Shown one piece after another: positions 1-5,543 of a stretch of DNA of 8,312 bases (position 1 is its first letter; each line of letters opens with the position of its first letter). A program made the position numbers and the translations under genes. Source of the DNA: Actinomycetota bacterium (GTDB lineage: Bacteria > Actinomycetota > Thermoleophilia > RBG-16-64-13). The stretch is from positions 1-8,312 of the forward strand of contig PMIZ01000267.1 in the NCBI GenBank assembly GCA_003157225.1, given 5' to 3'. The notes under the pieces were generated by a model. The model did no database searches, was not told where the DNA came from, and saw nothing but the letters and a program-made list of their open reading frames with translations.

Positions 1-354
1 ACTGGGGCTGAGTCCTTGAGCCACCTTGTCCTTGAAGCTGACCGCTCGCTCGAGCAGCCCCATGGGCGTCACGCAGGAGAGGATCCAGGTGAGCTCGGTG
101 ACCTCGGGGACGTCGTGTTGGGCAAAAAGGGCGGCCTGTGTCGGATCGAGGCCGAGGGCTAGGAAGTCCAAAGCTAGACCAACGGTATACTCCCGCAGCA
201 GGGCGCCGTCCTGCACCGCGGTGAGCGCATGGTAGCTGGCAATGAAGTAGAAGGGCTGGTTGCCTGCCTGCAGCGTTATGTACTGGCGCAAAGCACCGAA
301 GTAATTGCCCAGGTGGGGCCTGCCCGAAGGCTGTATGCCGGAGAGAATGCGCAT
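1..354 (-). CDS. trpS: Tryptophanyl-tRNA synthetase, N-terminal part (runs off window)
   Basis: Class I aminoacyl-tRNA synthetase that charges tRNA-Trp with tryptophan in the cytoplasm. The 118 codons present open with MRILSGIQPSGRPHLGNYFG, the usual bacterial TrpRS start; HLGN (residues 14-17) is the HIGH-type ATP-binding signature. Further on are FYFIASYHALT (family form usually IADYHALT) and an LDFLALGLDP/ELTWILS stretch, both typical of the Rossmann fold. TrpRS is usually about 330 residues, so roughly two thirds, including the KMSKS motif, lies beyond the left edge. The ATG at 354-352 is firm, because an in-frame TAA lies two codons upstream and the protein begins exactly where family members do. 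There is no normally spaced Shine-Dalgarno; AAGG sits almost against the ATG. It is transcribed divergently from the fumarase/SDH operon. The gene looks intact within the window. Family assignment is confident. Confidence 0.95.
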   Translation of the reverse strand, partial: MRILSGIQPSGRPHLGNYFGALRQYITLQAGNQPFYFIASYHALTAVQDGALLREYTVGLALDFLALGLDPTQAALFAQHDVPEVTELTWILSCVTPMGLLERAVSFKDKVAQGLSPS

Positions 355-363
355 GCCTTAGAC

Positions 364-369
364 AGTATA
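364..369 (-). promoter_or_regulatory. Candidate -10 box for trpS, implying a leaderless transcript
   Basis: On the minus strand the hexamer TATACT (one mismatch to TATAAT) ends 9 nt before the trpS ATG. Transcription starting about 7 nt downstream of this box would begin within about 0-3 nt of the ATG, so the mRNA would have essentially no 5' leader. This fits the absence of a properly spaced ribosome binding site. No good -35 hexamer is visible 16-18 nt upstream; the stretch there reads AACGTG. The box itself is seen; the leaderless start is inferred. Confidence 0.5.
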
Positions 370-394
370 TCGCCGTACGCAATAGCCACGTTTT

Positions 395-410
395 TGATAT
401 ACATATATCA
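395..410. promoter_or_regulatory. AT-rich inverted repeat TGATATA-CA-TATATCA, candidate operator
   Basis: A perfect 7-bp inverted repeat with a 2-bp centre lies in the 122-bp divergent region between trpS and the fumarase/SDH operon. Its AT content stands out sharply from the GC-rich surroundings. It lies just upstream of where the trpS -35 would fall, and 67 bp before the fumarase alpha start codon. Its size and symmetry suit a dimeric helix-turn-helix repressor such as a GntR- or TetR-type protein, but I do not recognise a specific family. It could also include the -10 region of the operon promoter (TATACA or TATATC), although no convincing -35 partner is visible. Confidence 0.45.
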
Positions 411-463
411 CGATGGGAAACACCGGTGGGTCGACCTTGCGCTGAAGGGCTCAGGTTGGAGCC

Positions 464-470
464 GAGGAGG
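464..470 (+). promoter_or_regulatory. Ribosome binding site deciding the fumarase alpha start
   Basis: GAGGAGG lies 6 nt before the ATG at 477. This site, plus the typical family N-terminus (MRELDVARVSEAV), selects that ATG over an in-frame GTG at 426 that would add 17 atypical residues and has no Shine-Dalgarno. Confidence 0.8.
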
Positions 471-476
471 GATGCC

Positions 477-1322
477 ATGAGGGAACTGGACGTTGCCCGG
501 GTGAGCGAGGCTGTGGCCAAACTGGCCGTCGACGCGTGCACTTACCTCGGCGACGACATCGTGGCCTTCTTTGAGAAGGCGATCGACCGCGAGGCCTCGG
601 AGACCGGCAGGGACGTGCTCGCTCAGTTGCTCGAGAATGCCAATCTGGCCAGGGATGCCAACAAGCCGCTCTGCCAGGACACGGGTCTCGCGGTGGTATT
701 TCTGGAGGTCGGCCAGGACGTTCATCTGGTCGGCGGAAGCCTCGAAGACGCCGTCAACGAGGGTGTGCGCAAGGGCTACACCGACGGCTATCTTCGTAAG
801 TCGGCGGTGGCCGATCCCATCGGAGAGCGCAAAAACACCGGCGACAACACCCCGGCCATGTTGCACGTGCGGGTGGTGCCGGGCGACAAGGTGCGCGTGA
901 CAGTGGCTCCCAAGGGTGGCGGCGCCGAGAATATGAGTGCCATCGGCATGCTGAAGCCGGCGCAAGGCCGCCAGGGTGTCGTCGATTTCATCGTCGACAC
1001 GGTGAGCAAGGCCGGTCCCAACCCCTGTCCCCCCATCATGGTCGGGGTGGGGCTCGGCGGGACCTTCGAAAAGGCGGCCTACATGGCCAAGCACGCGCTA
1101 CTGCGAGAGGTTGGTTCCACGAACCCCGTGCCGCGGCTGGCCGAACTCGAGGATGAGCTCGAGAAGCGCTGCAACGACCTGGGCATCGGACCGGCCGGTC
1201 TAGGTGGTACGGTTTCGGTTCTCGACGTGTTCGTGGAGGAGTTGCCGGCACACATCGCCAGTATGCCCGTGGCGGTCAACATCCAGTGCCATTCCGCTCG
1301 GCATAAGGAGGTGGCGCTCTGA
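477..1322 (+). CDS. fumA: Class I fumarate hydratase, alpha (Fe-S) subunit
   Basis: N-terminal subunit of the two-subunit, oxygen-sensitive [4Fe-4S] fumarase that reversibly hydrates fumarate to (S)-malate in the cytoplasm. The 281-residue protein matches the usual alpha-subunit length. The three expected cluster cysteines are visible: C66 in KPLCQDTG, C184 in GPNPCPPIMVGVGLGGT, and C271 in NIQCHSARHKE. Other family signatures are the GDNTPA and PKGGGAENMS segments (about residues 122-127 and 145-154) and GIGPAGLGG (236-244). The start is the ATG at 477 behind GAGGAGG. The stop overlaps the beta-subunit ATG by one base (TGATG), so the subunits are probably translationally coupled. Class I alpha subunits are closely related to L(+)-tartrate dehydratase TtdA; the sdhCDAB genes directly downstream favour fumarase. 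The labile cluster suggests anaerobic or microaerobic use. The symbol denotes the split-fumarase alpha chain, not the single-chain E. coli FumA. Confidence 0.93.
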   Translation: MRELDVARVSEAVAKLAVDACTYLGDDIVAFFEKAIDREASETGRDVLAQLLENANLARDANKPLCQDTGLAVVFLEVGQDVHLVGGSLEDAVNEGVRKGYTDGYLRKSAVADPIGERKNTGDNTPAMLHVRVVPGDKVRVTVAPKGGGAENMSAIGMLKPAQGRQGVVDFIVDTVSKAGPNPCPPIMVGVGLGGTFEKAAYMAKHALLREVGSTNPVPRLAELEDELEKRCNDLGIGPAGLGGTVSVLDVFVEELPAHIASMPVAVNIQCHSARHKEVAL

Positions 1323-1882
1323 TGGACCGCCGCATCACCACTCCGCTCACCGATGAGGTCGTAGGGAGCCTTCGCGCGGGCGACCGCCTGCTCATCTCCG
1401 GGATCATCTACACGGGTCGCGACGCGGCCCACAAGCGCCTCGTGGAACTGGTCGACAAGGGCGAGCCTCTGCCCATAGACATCAAAGGGCAGATCATCTA
1501 TTTCGTGGGACCCACTCCGCCCAAGCCGGGCGACGCCATCGGCTCGGCCGGTCCCACCACCTCCGGCCGCATGGATGCCTATTCGCCCAAGTTGCTCGAC
1601 CTGGGGCTCAAAGGCATGATCGGCAAGGGCTCGCGCAACGAGGCCGTCAAAGAAGCGCTCAAGCGTGACAAGGCCGTCTATCTGGGCGCGACCGGCGGAG
1701 CCGGCGCCCTCCTTTCGCAGCGGATCCTATCCGCCAAGGTGGTTGCCTACGAGGATCTCGGTCCGGAGGCCATCCGAGAGCTCGAGGTCAAGGACTTCCC
1801 CGTGGTGGTCATCAATGATATGTACGGAGGCGACCTTTACGTCGAGGGCCGCAAGAAGTACGAAAGGAAGGGAGATTCTTGA
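1322..1882 (+). CDS. fumB: Class I fumarate hydratase, beta subunit
   Basis: C-terminal partner of the preceding subunit; together they form the active fumarase. The 186 residues contain the family motifs LISGIIYTGRDAAHKR (about 24-39), GPTTSGRMD (77-85), GMIGKG (98-103) and GATGGAGAL (122-130). These contribute the substrate-binding surface facing the Fe-S cluster of the alpha chain. Length is normal for a stand-alone beta subunit; in E. coli FumA/FumB the same domain is fused behind the alpha domain. The Shine-Dalgarno AAGGAGGT (1305-1312) lies inside the end of the alpha gene, nine bases before the ATG. The stop TGA overlaps the TTG start of sdhC. L-tartrate dehydratase beta (TtdB) is the main alternative and is made unlikely by the SDH context. 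The symbol is used for the split beta chain. Confidence 0.92.
   Translation: MDRRITTPLTDEVVGSLRAGDRLLISGIIYTGRDAAHKRLVELVDKGEPLPIDIKGQIIYFVGPTPPKPGDAIGSAGPTTSGRMDAYSPKLLDLGLKGMIGKGSRNEAVKEALKRDKAVYLGATGGAGALLSQRILSAKVVAYEDLGPEAIRELEVKDFPVVVINDMYGGDLYVEGRKKYERKGDS
1866..1874 (+). promoter_or_regulatory. Ribosome binding site for sdhC with TTG start
   Basis: GGAAGGGAG lies 4 nt before a TTG codon at 1879 that overlaps the fumarase beta stop (TTGA). No ATG occurs in this frame before the conserved MWAWLL at residue 21, which already enters the first membrane helix. The TTG start is therefore the most plausible. Confidence 0.65.
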
Positions 1883-2289
1883 GCGCAAAACCTCGTGAGG
1901 TGGCCAACGTGGGGGCCGGTCTCTGGGAGGGGACCGGAATGTGGGCCTGGCTGCTCTTCAGGATCAGCGGGCTCCTCCTGGTCTTTTACCTGGGGGCTCA
2001 CATCATCATCATCTCCACCGCCCGCTGGAGCAGCGGGGGAGCCACCTTCAACTCCCTCATGAAGACCTTCGACAACTGGGCGCTGATCGTGCTCGACATG
2101 GCGCTGGTCGTGGCCGTGCTCTACCACGCGCTGAACGGCGTGCGCATCATCCTGATGGACATGGGCATAGGCATTCGCCGTCACAAGCTCATGTTCTGGA
2201 GCGCGATGGCGGTGGTCGTGATCTGCTTCGCCATCTTCGCCTGGGTCGGCTTCACCTACATCGCCACGGGCAAGGGGGTGAGCTGGTGA
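1879..2289 (+). CDS. sdhC: Succinate dehydrogenase/fumarate reductase cytochrome b subunit SdhC
   Basis: Membrane anchor that, with SdhD, holds the SdhAB catalytic dimer on the cytoplasmic membrane and carries electrons to or from quinone. It has 136 residues with three predicted membrane helices (about 22-46, 67-90 and 105-127). Helix I contains WAWLLFRISGLLLVFYLGAH, with R28 matching the RxSG quinone-site arginine of SdhC proteins and H41 near the end of the helix. Helix II ends in LYHALNGVRIILMD, where H83 occupies the classic haem b ligand position and R89 follows. The same layout recurs in SdhD: the MWAWLL-to-His distance is 20 residues in both. The subunit thus offers two candidate haem ligands. 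Start is TTG at 1879, overlapping the fumB stop; the stop overlaps the GTG start of sdhD. The SdhC name rests on gene order and family resemblance; the C and D designations could be swapped. Confidence 0.9.
   Translation: MSAKPREVANVGAGLWEGTGMWAWLLFRISGLLLVFYLGAHIIIISTARWSSGGATFNSLMKTFDNWALIVLDMALVVAVLYHALNGVRIILMDMGIGIRRHKLMFWSAMAVVVICFAIFAWVGFTYIATGKGVSW
2272..2280 (+). promoter_or_regulatory. Ribosome binding site for sdhD with GTG start
   Basis: AAGGGGGTG lies 5 nt before the GTG at 2286, which overlaps the sdhC stop (GTGA). The next in-frame ATG (2322) starts at the conserved MWAWLL helix, so the GTG is preferred because it leaves a short N-terminal tail as in SdhC. Confidence 0.6.
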
Positions 2290-2648
2290 AAGCCGCAGTA
2301 GCCTCCACGCACAAGGGCGGCATGTGGGCCTGGCTCTTGCAGCGCATCACCGCGGTGCTACTGATCGTCTGCCTGGCGATCCACCTGATCTTCACGCACC
2401 TTCTCAACATCGGTCAATTGGACTACGGCAACGTCGCCAACCGTCTGGCCCACGGCAGCCTTACCGCGGTGGACATCATCCTGCTGGCCGCTGGTATCTA
2501 CCACGCCCTGAACGGTCTCCGCATGGTGCTCATGGACTACTGGTTCACCTCGCGCACTCGGGCGCTGAGCCTCACCCTGGGCCTCTGGGTAGTGGGTCTC
2601 GCATTCATGGTCTACGGAACCTGGGCCCTCTGGCCCTGGATCAGTTAG
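2286..2648 (+). CDS. sdhD: Succinate dehydrogenase/fumarate reductase membrane anchor subunit SdhD
   Basis: Second anchor subunit of the complex, 120 residues, with three predicted membrane helices (about 14-38, 60-84 and 93-117). Helix I is MWAWLLQRITAVLLIVCLAI followed by H33, with H37 one turn later. Helix II ends in IYHALNGLRMVLMDYW: H73 is the expected haem b ligand, and the DY pair (D84, Y85) matches the quinone-binding Asp-Tyr of SdhD in characterised enzymes. The protein is visibly a paralogue of SdhC next door. Start GTG at 2286 overlaps the sdhC stop by three bases, so translation is probably coupled. It ends with TAG at 2646-2648, 16 bases before the sdhA ATG. An open frame here in another register (beginning at 1941) reaches the same stop only because it enters this frame upstream; its first half overlaps sdhC out of frame and is not protein. 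Confidence 0.9.
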   Translation: MKAAVASTHKGGMWAWLLQRITAVLLIVCLAIHLIFTHLLNIGQLDYGNVANRLAHGSLTAVDIILLAAGIYHALNGLRMVLMDYWFTSRTRALSLTLGLWVVGLAFMVYGTWALWPWIS

Positions 2649-2664
2649 GTAAGGTGGGCGAGAC

Positions 2665-4374
2665 ATGATCCATCATGACGTGATCGTTGTAGGCGGCGGA
2701 CTCTCCGGTCTGCGCGCGGCCATCGAGGCCAAGCGGGCCGGCGTCGACGTCGCCATCCTGTCCCAGGTCCACCCCGGCCGCAGCCACTCCGGCGCAGCGC
2801 AGGGGGGCATCAACGCTGCGCTCGCCAACCATCCCGACGGCACCCACGACACTTGGGAGCTACACGCGTTCGACACCACAAAGGGCGGCGACTACCTGGT
2901 CGATCAGGATTGCGCCATCCAGATGGCCAAAGATGCCCCCGGAGTCATCTACGAGATGGACCACTGGGGCTGCCCGTTCAGCCGTTTTGATAACGGCAAG
3001 ATCGCGCAGCGGCCCTTCGGCGGTGCCGGCTTTCCGCGCTGCTGCTACGGCGCTGACAAGACCGGCCACTATCTGTTGCACACGCTGGTCGAGCAGGCAT
3101 ACAGGCTTCAGGTCAAGATGTACGTCGAGCAGTACGTGAGCAAGCTCATCGTGCACGACGGTGTCTGCCAGGGCGTGGTGGCCTACGACATGATCCATGG
3201 CGGTTTCGAGTCCTTCACGGCCAATGCCGTGATCATCGCGACGGGTGGCGCCGGCCGGACCTACAGCAACTCCACCAACGCCGTGATTAGCACCGGCAGC
3301 GGCATGTTCATGGCCTACCACGAGGGCGTGCCACTCAAGGACATGGAGTTCGTCCAGTTTCACCCCACGGGGCTCTTCACCACCAACATCCTCATGACCG
3401 AGGGCGCCCGTGGTGAGGGCGGCTACCTCATCAACGGTTTGGGCGAACGTCTCATGGAGAAATACGCGCCCAAGGCCATGGAACTGGCTCCGCGCGACAT
3501 CACCTCCCGGTCGATCCAGACTGAGATCAACGAAGGCCGGGGCATCGACGGCAAGGGGTACGTCTACCTGGACCTCCGGCACCTGGGAGCGGAAAAGATC
3601 TTGGAACGCCTCCCAGGTATCCGCGATCTGGCCATCCACTTCGAAGGCGTGGACCCGATCGAGGCGCCGATTCCGGTTGTACCCAGCCAGCACTACTGGA
3701 TGGGCGGCATCGACACAAACGTCGACGGAGCCACCGTCATGCCGGGCCTCTACGCGGCCGGTGAGTGCGCCTGCGTTTCGGTCCACGGCGCCAACCGTCT
3801 GGGCGGAAACTCACTGCTCGAGACCATCGTGTTCGGACGACGAGCCGGAGCGGAAGCGGTGCGGTATCTCGAAGGCCTCACCGAGAAGCGGCCCAACGCG
3901 CGGACGGCGTTCTCGGCGGCCCAGCTTATGGAGCAGAGGGTGGAAGAGCTCGGTGGGCGCACCGGCACCGAGGACGTCTACGCTCTGCGCGCGGAGATGA
4001 CGGCCACTATGAAGGAGCACTTCGGCGTGTTCCGCGACGAACCCACCATGAAGGCGGGCGTAGAGAGGTTGCTTTCCATCAAGCGGCGGGTCAAGAACAT
4101 CGGCCTGCGCTGGACGGGGAGCGTCTTCAACGTCGACATGATCCGCACGGTGGAATTCGAGGGAATGGTCGACCTGGCGCTCTGCGTCGGCCTGGGGGCG
4201 GTCGCTAGGCAGGAGTCCCGCGGGGCTCACTTCCGTACCGACTACAACACGCGGGACGACGTGAACTGGCTGAAGCACACGTTGGCCTACTATCAGCCCG
4301 ACGCCGCCGGCCCGCGCCTGGACTCCAAGCCAGTGACCCTCGGCACCTTCGAGTTACAGGAGCGGAAGTACTGA
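2665..4374 (+). CDS. sdhA: Succinate dehydrogenase/fumarate reductase flavoprotein subunit
   Basis: Catalytic subunit that interconverts succinate and fumarate at a covalently bound FAD on the cytoplasmic face of the membrane. The 569 residues are within the usual range. Seen in order: the FAD Rossmann motif VIVVGGGLSG (6-15); RSHSGAAQGGI with H41 as the probable histidyl-FAD link; ATGGAGRTY (192-200); QFHPTG with catalytic-site H233; TEGARGEGG (245-253); the APRDITSRS segment (275-283), which carries the proton-relay arginine in relatives; H343 in QHYWMGG; and R378 in HGANRLGGNSLLE. The tail LRWTGSVFNVDMI to RQESRGAHFRTDY is the normal C-terminal domain. AAGGTGGG (2651-2658) lies 6 bases before the ATG. 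The stop overlaps the sdhB start by one base. Sequence cannot tell whether the enzyme runs mainly as dehydrogenase or reductase. NadB-type L-aspartate oxidase is excluded by the covalent-FAD histidine and the neighbouring subunits. Confidence 0.97.
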   Translation: MIHHDVIVVGGGLSGLRAAIEAKRAGVDVAILSQVHPGRSHSGAAQGGINAALANHPDGTHDTWELHAFDTTKGGDYLVDQDCAIQMAKDAPGVIYEMDHWGCPFSRFDNGKIAQRPFGGAGFPRCCYGADKTGHYLLHTLVEQAYRLQVKMYVEQYVSKLIVHDGVCQGVVAYDMIHGGFESFTANAVIIATGGAGRTYSNSTNAVISTGSGMFMAYHEGVPLKDMEFVQFHPTGLFTTNILMTEGARGEGGYLINGLGERLMEKYAPKAMELAPRDITSRSIQTEINEGRGIDGKGYVYLDLRHLGAEKILERLPGIRDLAIHFEGVDPIEAPIPVVPSQHYWMGGIDTNVDGATVMPGLYAAGECACVSVHGANRLGGNSLLETIVFGRRAGAEAVRYLEGLTEKRPNARTAFSAAQLMEQRVEELGGRTGTEDVYALRAEMTATMKEHFGVFRDEPTMKAGVERLLSIKRRVKNIGLRWTGSVFNVDMIRTVEFEGMVDLALCVGLGAVARQESRGAHFRTDYNTRDDVNWLKHTLAYYQPDAAGPRLDSKPVTLGTFELQERKY

Positions 4375-5102
4375 TGCCTAACATCAAGTTTCGCGTCAAG
4401 CGCCAAGACCCGCGCAGCAAGAAGGACTCCGAGGCCCACTGGGAGGACTACACCGTCACCTACGAGGGCGAGAACCTGACCGTTCTCGAGGGCCTCTTCT
4501 ACATCCAGGAGAAGCTCGATGGCAGCCTCTCGTTCAGGTACTGCTGCCGGGCCTCTATCTGCGGCAGTTGCGCCATGTACATCAACGGCGCCTACCGCCT
4601 GGCTTGCCAGACCAACGTCAAACACCTCGACACCGACCTCATCACGGTCGAGCCCATGCCGCACCTGCCGCTGGTAAAGGACATGGTCGTCACCATGGAC
4701 GACTTCTTTGCCAAGTATGAATACGTGATGCCTTGGCTGATCCGCAACTCGCCCGACCCGGAGAAGGAGATCATCCAGTCGCCGAAAGAACGCAACAAGA
4801 TCAACATGCCGGTGGACTGCATCCTGTGCGGTTGCTGCTACTCGAGTTGTCCGTCGGTGTGGGGCGAGGAGAACTATGTAGGTCCCGCCGCATTGTTGAA
4901 GGCCTATCGGTTCGAGGTGGACTCCCGTGACGAGGCCCGCAGGGAGCGCATGCCCTGCTGGGACAACGAGCGCGGCGCGTATCGCTGCCACACCATCATG
5001 AACTGCGGGGAGGCCTGCCCGAAGGAGCTCAACCCCACCGAGGGCATCCAGTGGCTCAAGAAGGCGGCCGTCCGCAGGAAGCTGTTCGGGAAGGCGAAAT
5101 AG
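4374..5102 (+). CDS. sdhB: Succinate dehydrogenase/fumarate reductase iron-sulfur subunit
   Basis: Electron-transfer subunit carrying electrons between the SdhA flavin and the membrane quinone site through three Fe-S clusters. The 242 residues are normal in length. The N-terminal ferredoxin domain shows C58-x4-C63-x2-C66-x11-C78 for the [2Fe-2S] cluster, with an additional C57. The C-terminal domain shows CILCGCCYSSCP (C149, C152, C155, C159) and CHTIMNCGEACPKELNP (C205, C211, C215). By family precedent, C149/C152/C155/C215 bind [4Fe-4S] and C159/C205/C211 bind [3Fe-4S]. All ligands are present. The ATG overlaps the sdhA stop (TGATG); AGGAG (4358-4362) and GGAAG (4364-4368) are possible ribosome binding sites. 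This is the last gene of the operon, followed by a strong terminator hairpin. Confidence 0.97.
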   Translation: MPNIKFRVKRQDPRSKKDSEAHWEDYTVTYEGENLTVLEGLFYIQEKLDGSLSFRYCCRASICGSCAMYINGAYRLACQTNVKHLDTDLITVEPMPHLPLVKDMVVTMDDFFAKYEYVMPWLIRNSPDPEKEIIQSPKERNKINMPVDCILCGCCYSSCPSVWGEENYVGPAALLKAYRFEVDSRDEARRERMPCWDNERGAYRCHTIMNCGEACPKELNPTEGIQWLKKAAVRRKLFGKAK

Positions 5103-5125
5103 CGACTGCCCAACCGTGAGTCCGC

Positions 5126-5142
5126 GGCGCGTTCCGCGCGCC
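5126..5142 (+). other. Small GC hairpin after sdhB
   Basis: GGCGCG (5126-5131) and CGCGCC (5137-5142) can pair around a 5-base loop TTCCG. A competing pairing of CGCGG with CCGCG is also possible. There is no T-tract, so this is not a terminator alone. It may protect the 3' end of the operon mRNA or be incidental in GC-rich DNA. Confidence 0.3.
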
Positions 5143-5157
5143 CCCTGAGGAAGAGAC

Positions 5158-5200
5158 GACCGGCCGGCGCCCCACGAGGGGCGCCGGCCGGTCTTGTTGT
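5158..5200 (+). terminator. Rho-independent-like terminator of the fumarase/SDH operon
   Basis: A perfect 16-bp inverted repeat (GACCGGCCGGCGCCCC at 5158-5173, ACGA loop, complement at 5178-5193) is followed by TTGTTGT. The stem is very stable. The T-tract is interrupted by G, so intrinsic termination strength is uncertain. It sits 55 bases after the sdhB stop and separates the operon from the tautomerase gene. Confidence 0.8.
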
Positions 5201-5285
5201 GGAGGGTCTTCGTACTATCATGATTTCCGTGGCCGGGCTCCATTCGAGGAGAGGCCGCGTCGGCAAATCGCCCTCACATAGGATC

Positions 5286-5291
5286 AGGAGG
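5286..5291 (+). promoter_or_regulatory. Ribosome binding site of the tautomerase gene
   Basis: AGGAGG lies 5 nt before the ATG at 5297, supporting this short reading frame as a real gene. Between the terminator and this site a TACTAT (5213-5218) resembles a -10 box, but no correctly spaced -35 is visible. Confidence 0.75.
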
Positions 5292-5296
5292 ACCAC

Positions 5297-5482
5297 ATGC
5301 CTCTCATAGTCGTGAAGATGCTGGAAGGCCGCAGCGTCGAGCAGAAGCGCCGCCTCGTGAAAGAGATGACGACCGTGGTGGCGAAGTTCACCGGCGCTCC
5401 GGAAGAGCAGGTGGATGTGGTCATCGAGGACTACGCCCGGGAGAACTGGGCCAAGGGCGGGGTGCTGTTCTACGACAAGTAG
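5297..5482 (+). CDS. 4-oxalocrotonate tautomerase family protein
   Basis: A 61-residue member of the tautomerase superfamily, whose members use an N-terminal proline as general base for keto-enol tautomerisation and usually assemble as small oligomers. The start MPLIVVKMLEGRSVEQKRRL aligns with the classic MPxxxIxxLEGRxxEQK pattern. Pro1 (after Met removal) and Arg11 of 4-oxalocrotonate tautomerase are kept. The C-terminal half reads VDVVIEDYARENWAKGG: the position of the second catalytic arginine (Arg39) is Asp, and Phe50 is Trp (W50). The length is typical of the short single-domain members. It lies alone between the SDH operon terminator and a convergent dehydrogenase, with no aromatic meta-cleavage genes in view, so a role in catechol degradation is not supported. 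The family is clear; the substrate is unknown. Confidence 0.88.
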   Translation: MPLIVVKMLEGRSVEQKRRLVKEMTTVVAKFTGAPEEQVDVVIEDYARENWAKGGVLFYDK

Positions 5483-5543
5483 CCGGCTCGCCCCGGCGGC
5501 CGGCGTCCGTCGGCGGGAACGTGCGCCGAACGGGTCGCACGGC

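Noticed and set aside
426..476. N-terminal extension of the fumarase alpha subunit from an in-frame GTG at 426
   Set aside because: The 17 extra residues do not resemble the family, and there is a strong ribosome binding site before the ATG at 477, where homologues begin.
477..1882. L(+)-tartrate dehydratase (TtdAB) instead of fumarase
   Set aside because: The two families look alike, but linkage and translational coupling to sdhCDAB favour fumarase, and no tartrate transporter is visible.
1941..2648. 235-codon plus-strand open frame spanning sdhC and sdhD
   Set aside because: Its first half is an out-of-frame reading of sdhC with His/Arg-rich nonsense; only the second half, from 2286, is the true SdhD.
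2860..3786. 308-codon minus-strand open frame opposite sdhA
   Set aside because: It lies entirely within the conserved sdhA gene and shows no recognisable domain; long antisense frames are expected in GC-rich genes.
5194..5218. Promoter for the tautomerase gene (TTGTTG and TACTAT)
   Set aside because: The spacing between the two hexamers is only 13 bp and the first overlaps the terminator tail; too weak to call.
4293..5243. 316-codon minus-strand open frame opposite sdhB and the terminator
   Set aside because: It is antisense to a clearly coding gene and runs through the terminator hairpin; no family signature is seen.
5483..5543. Bidirectional terminator between the convergent tautomerase and dehydrogenase genes
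   Set aside because: Only short, imperfect GC stems of about 5 bp and no T-tract on either strand.
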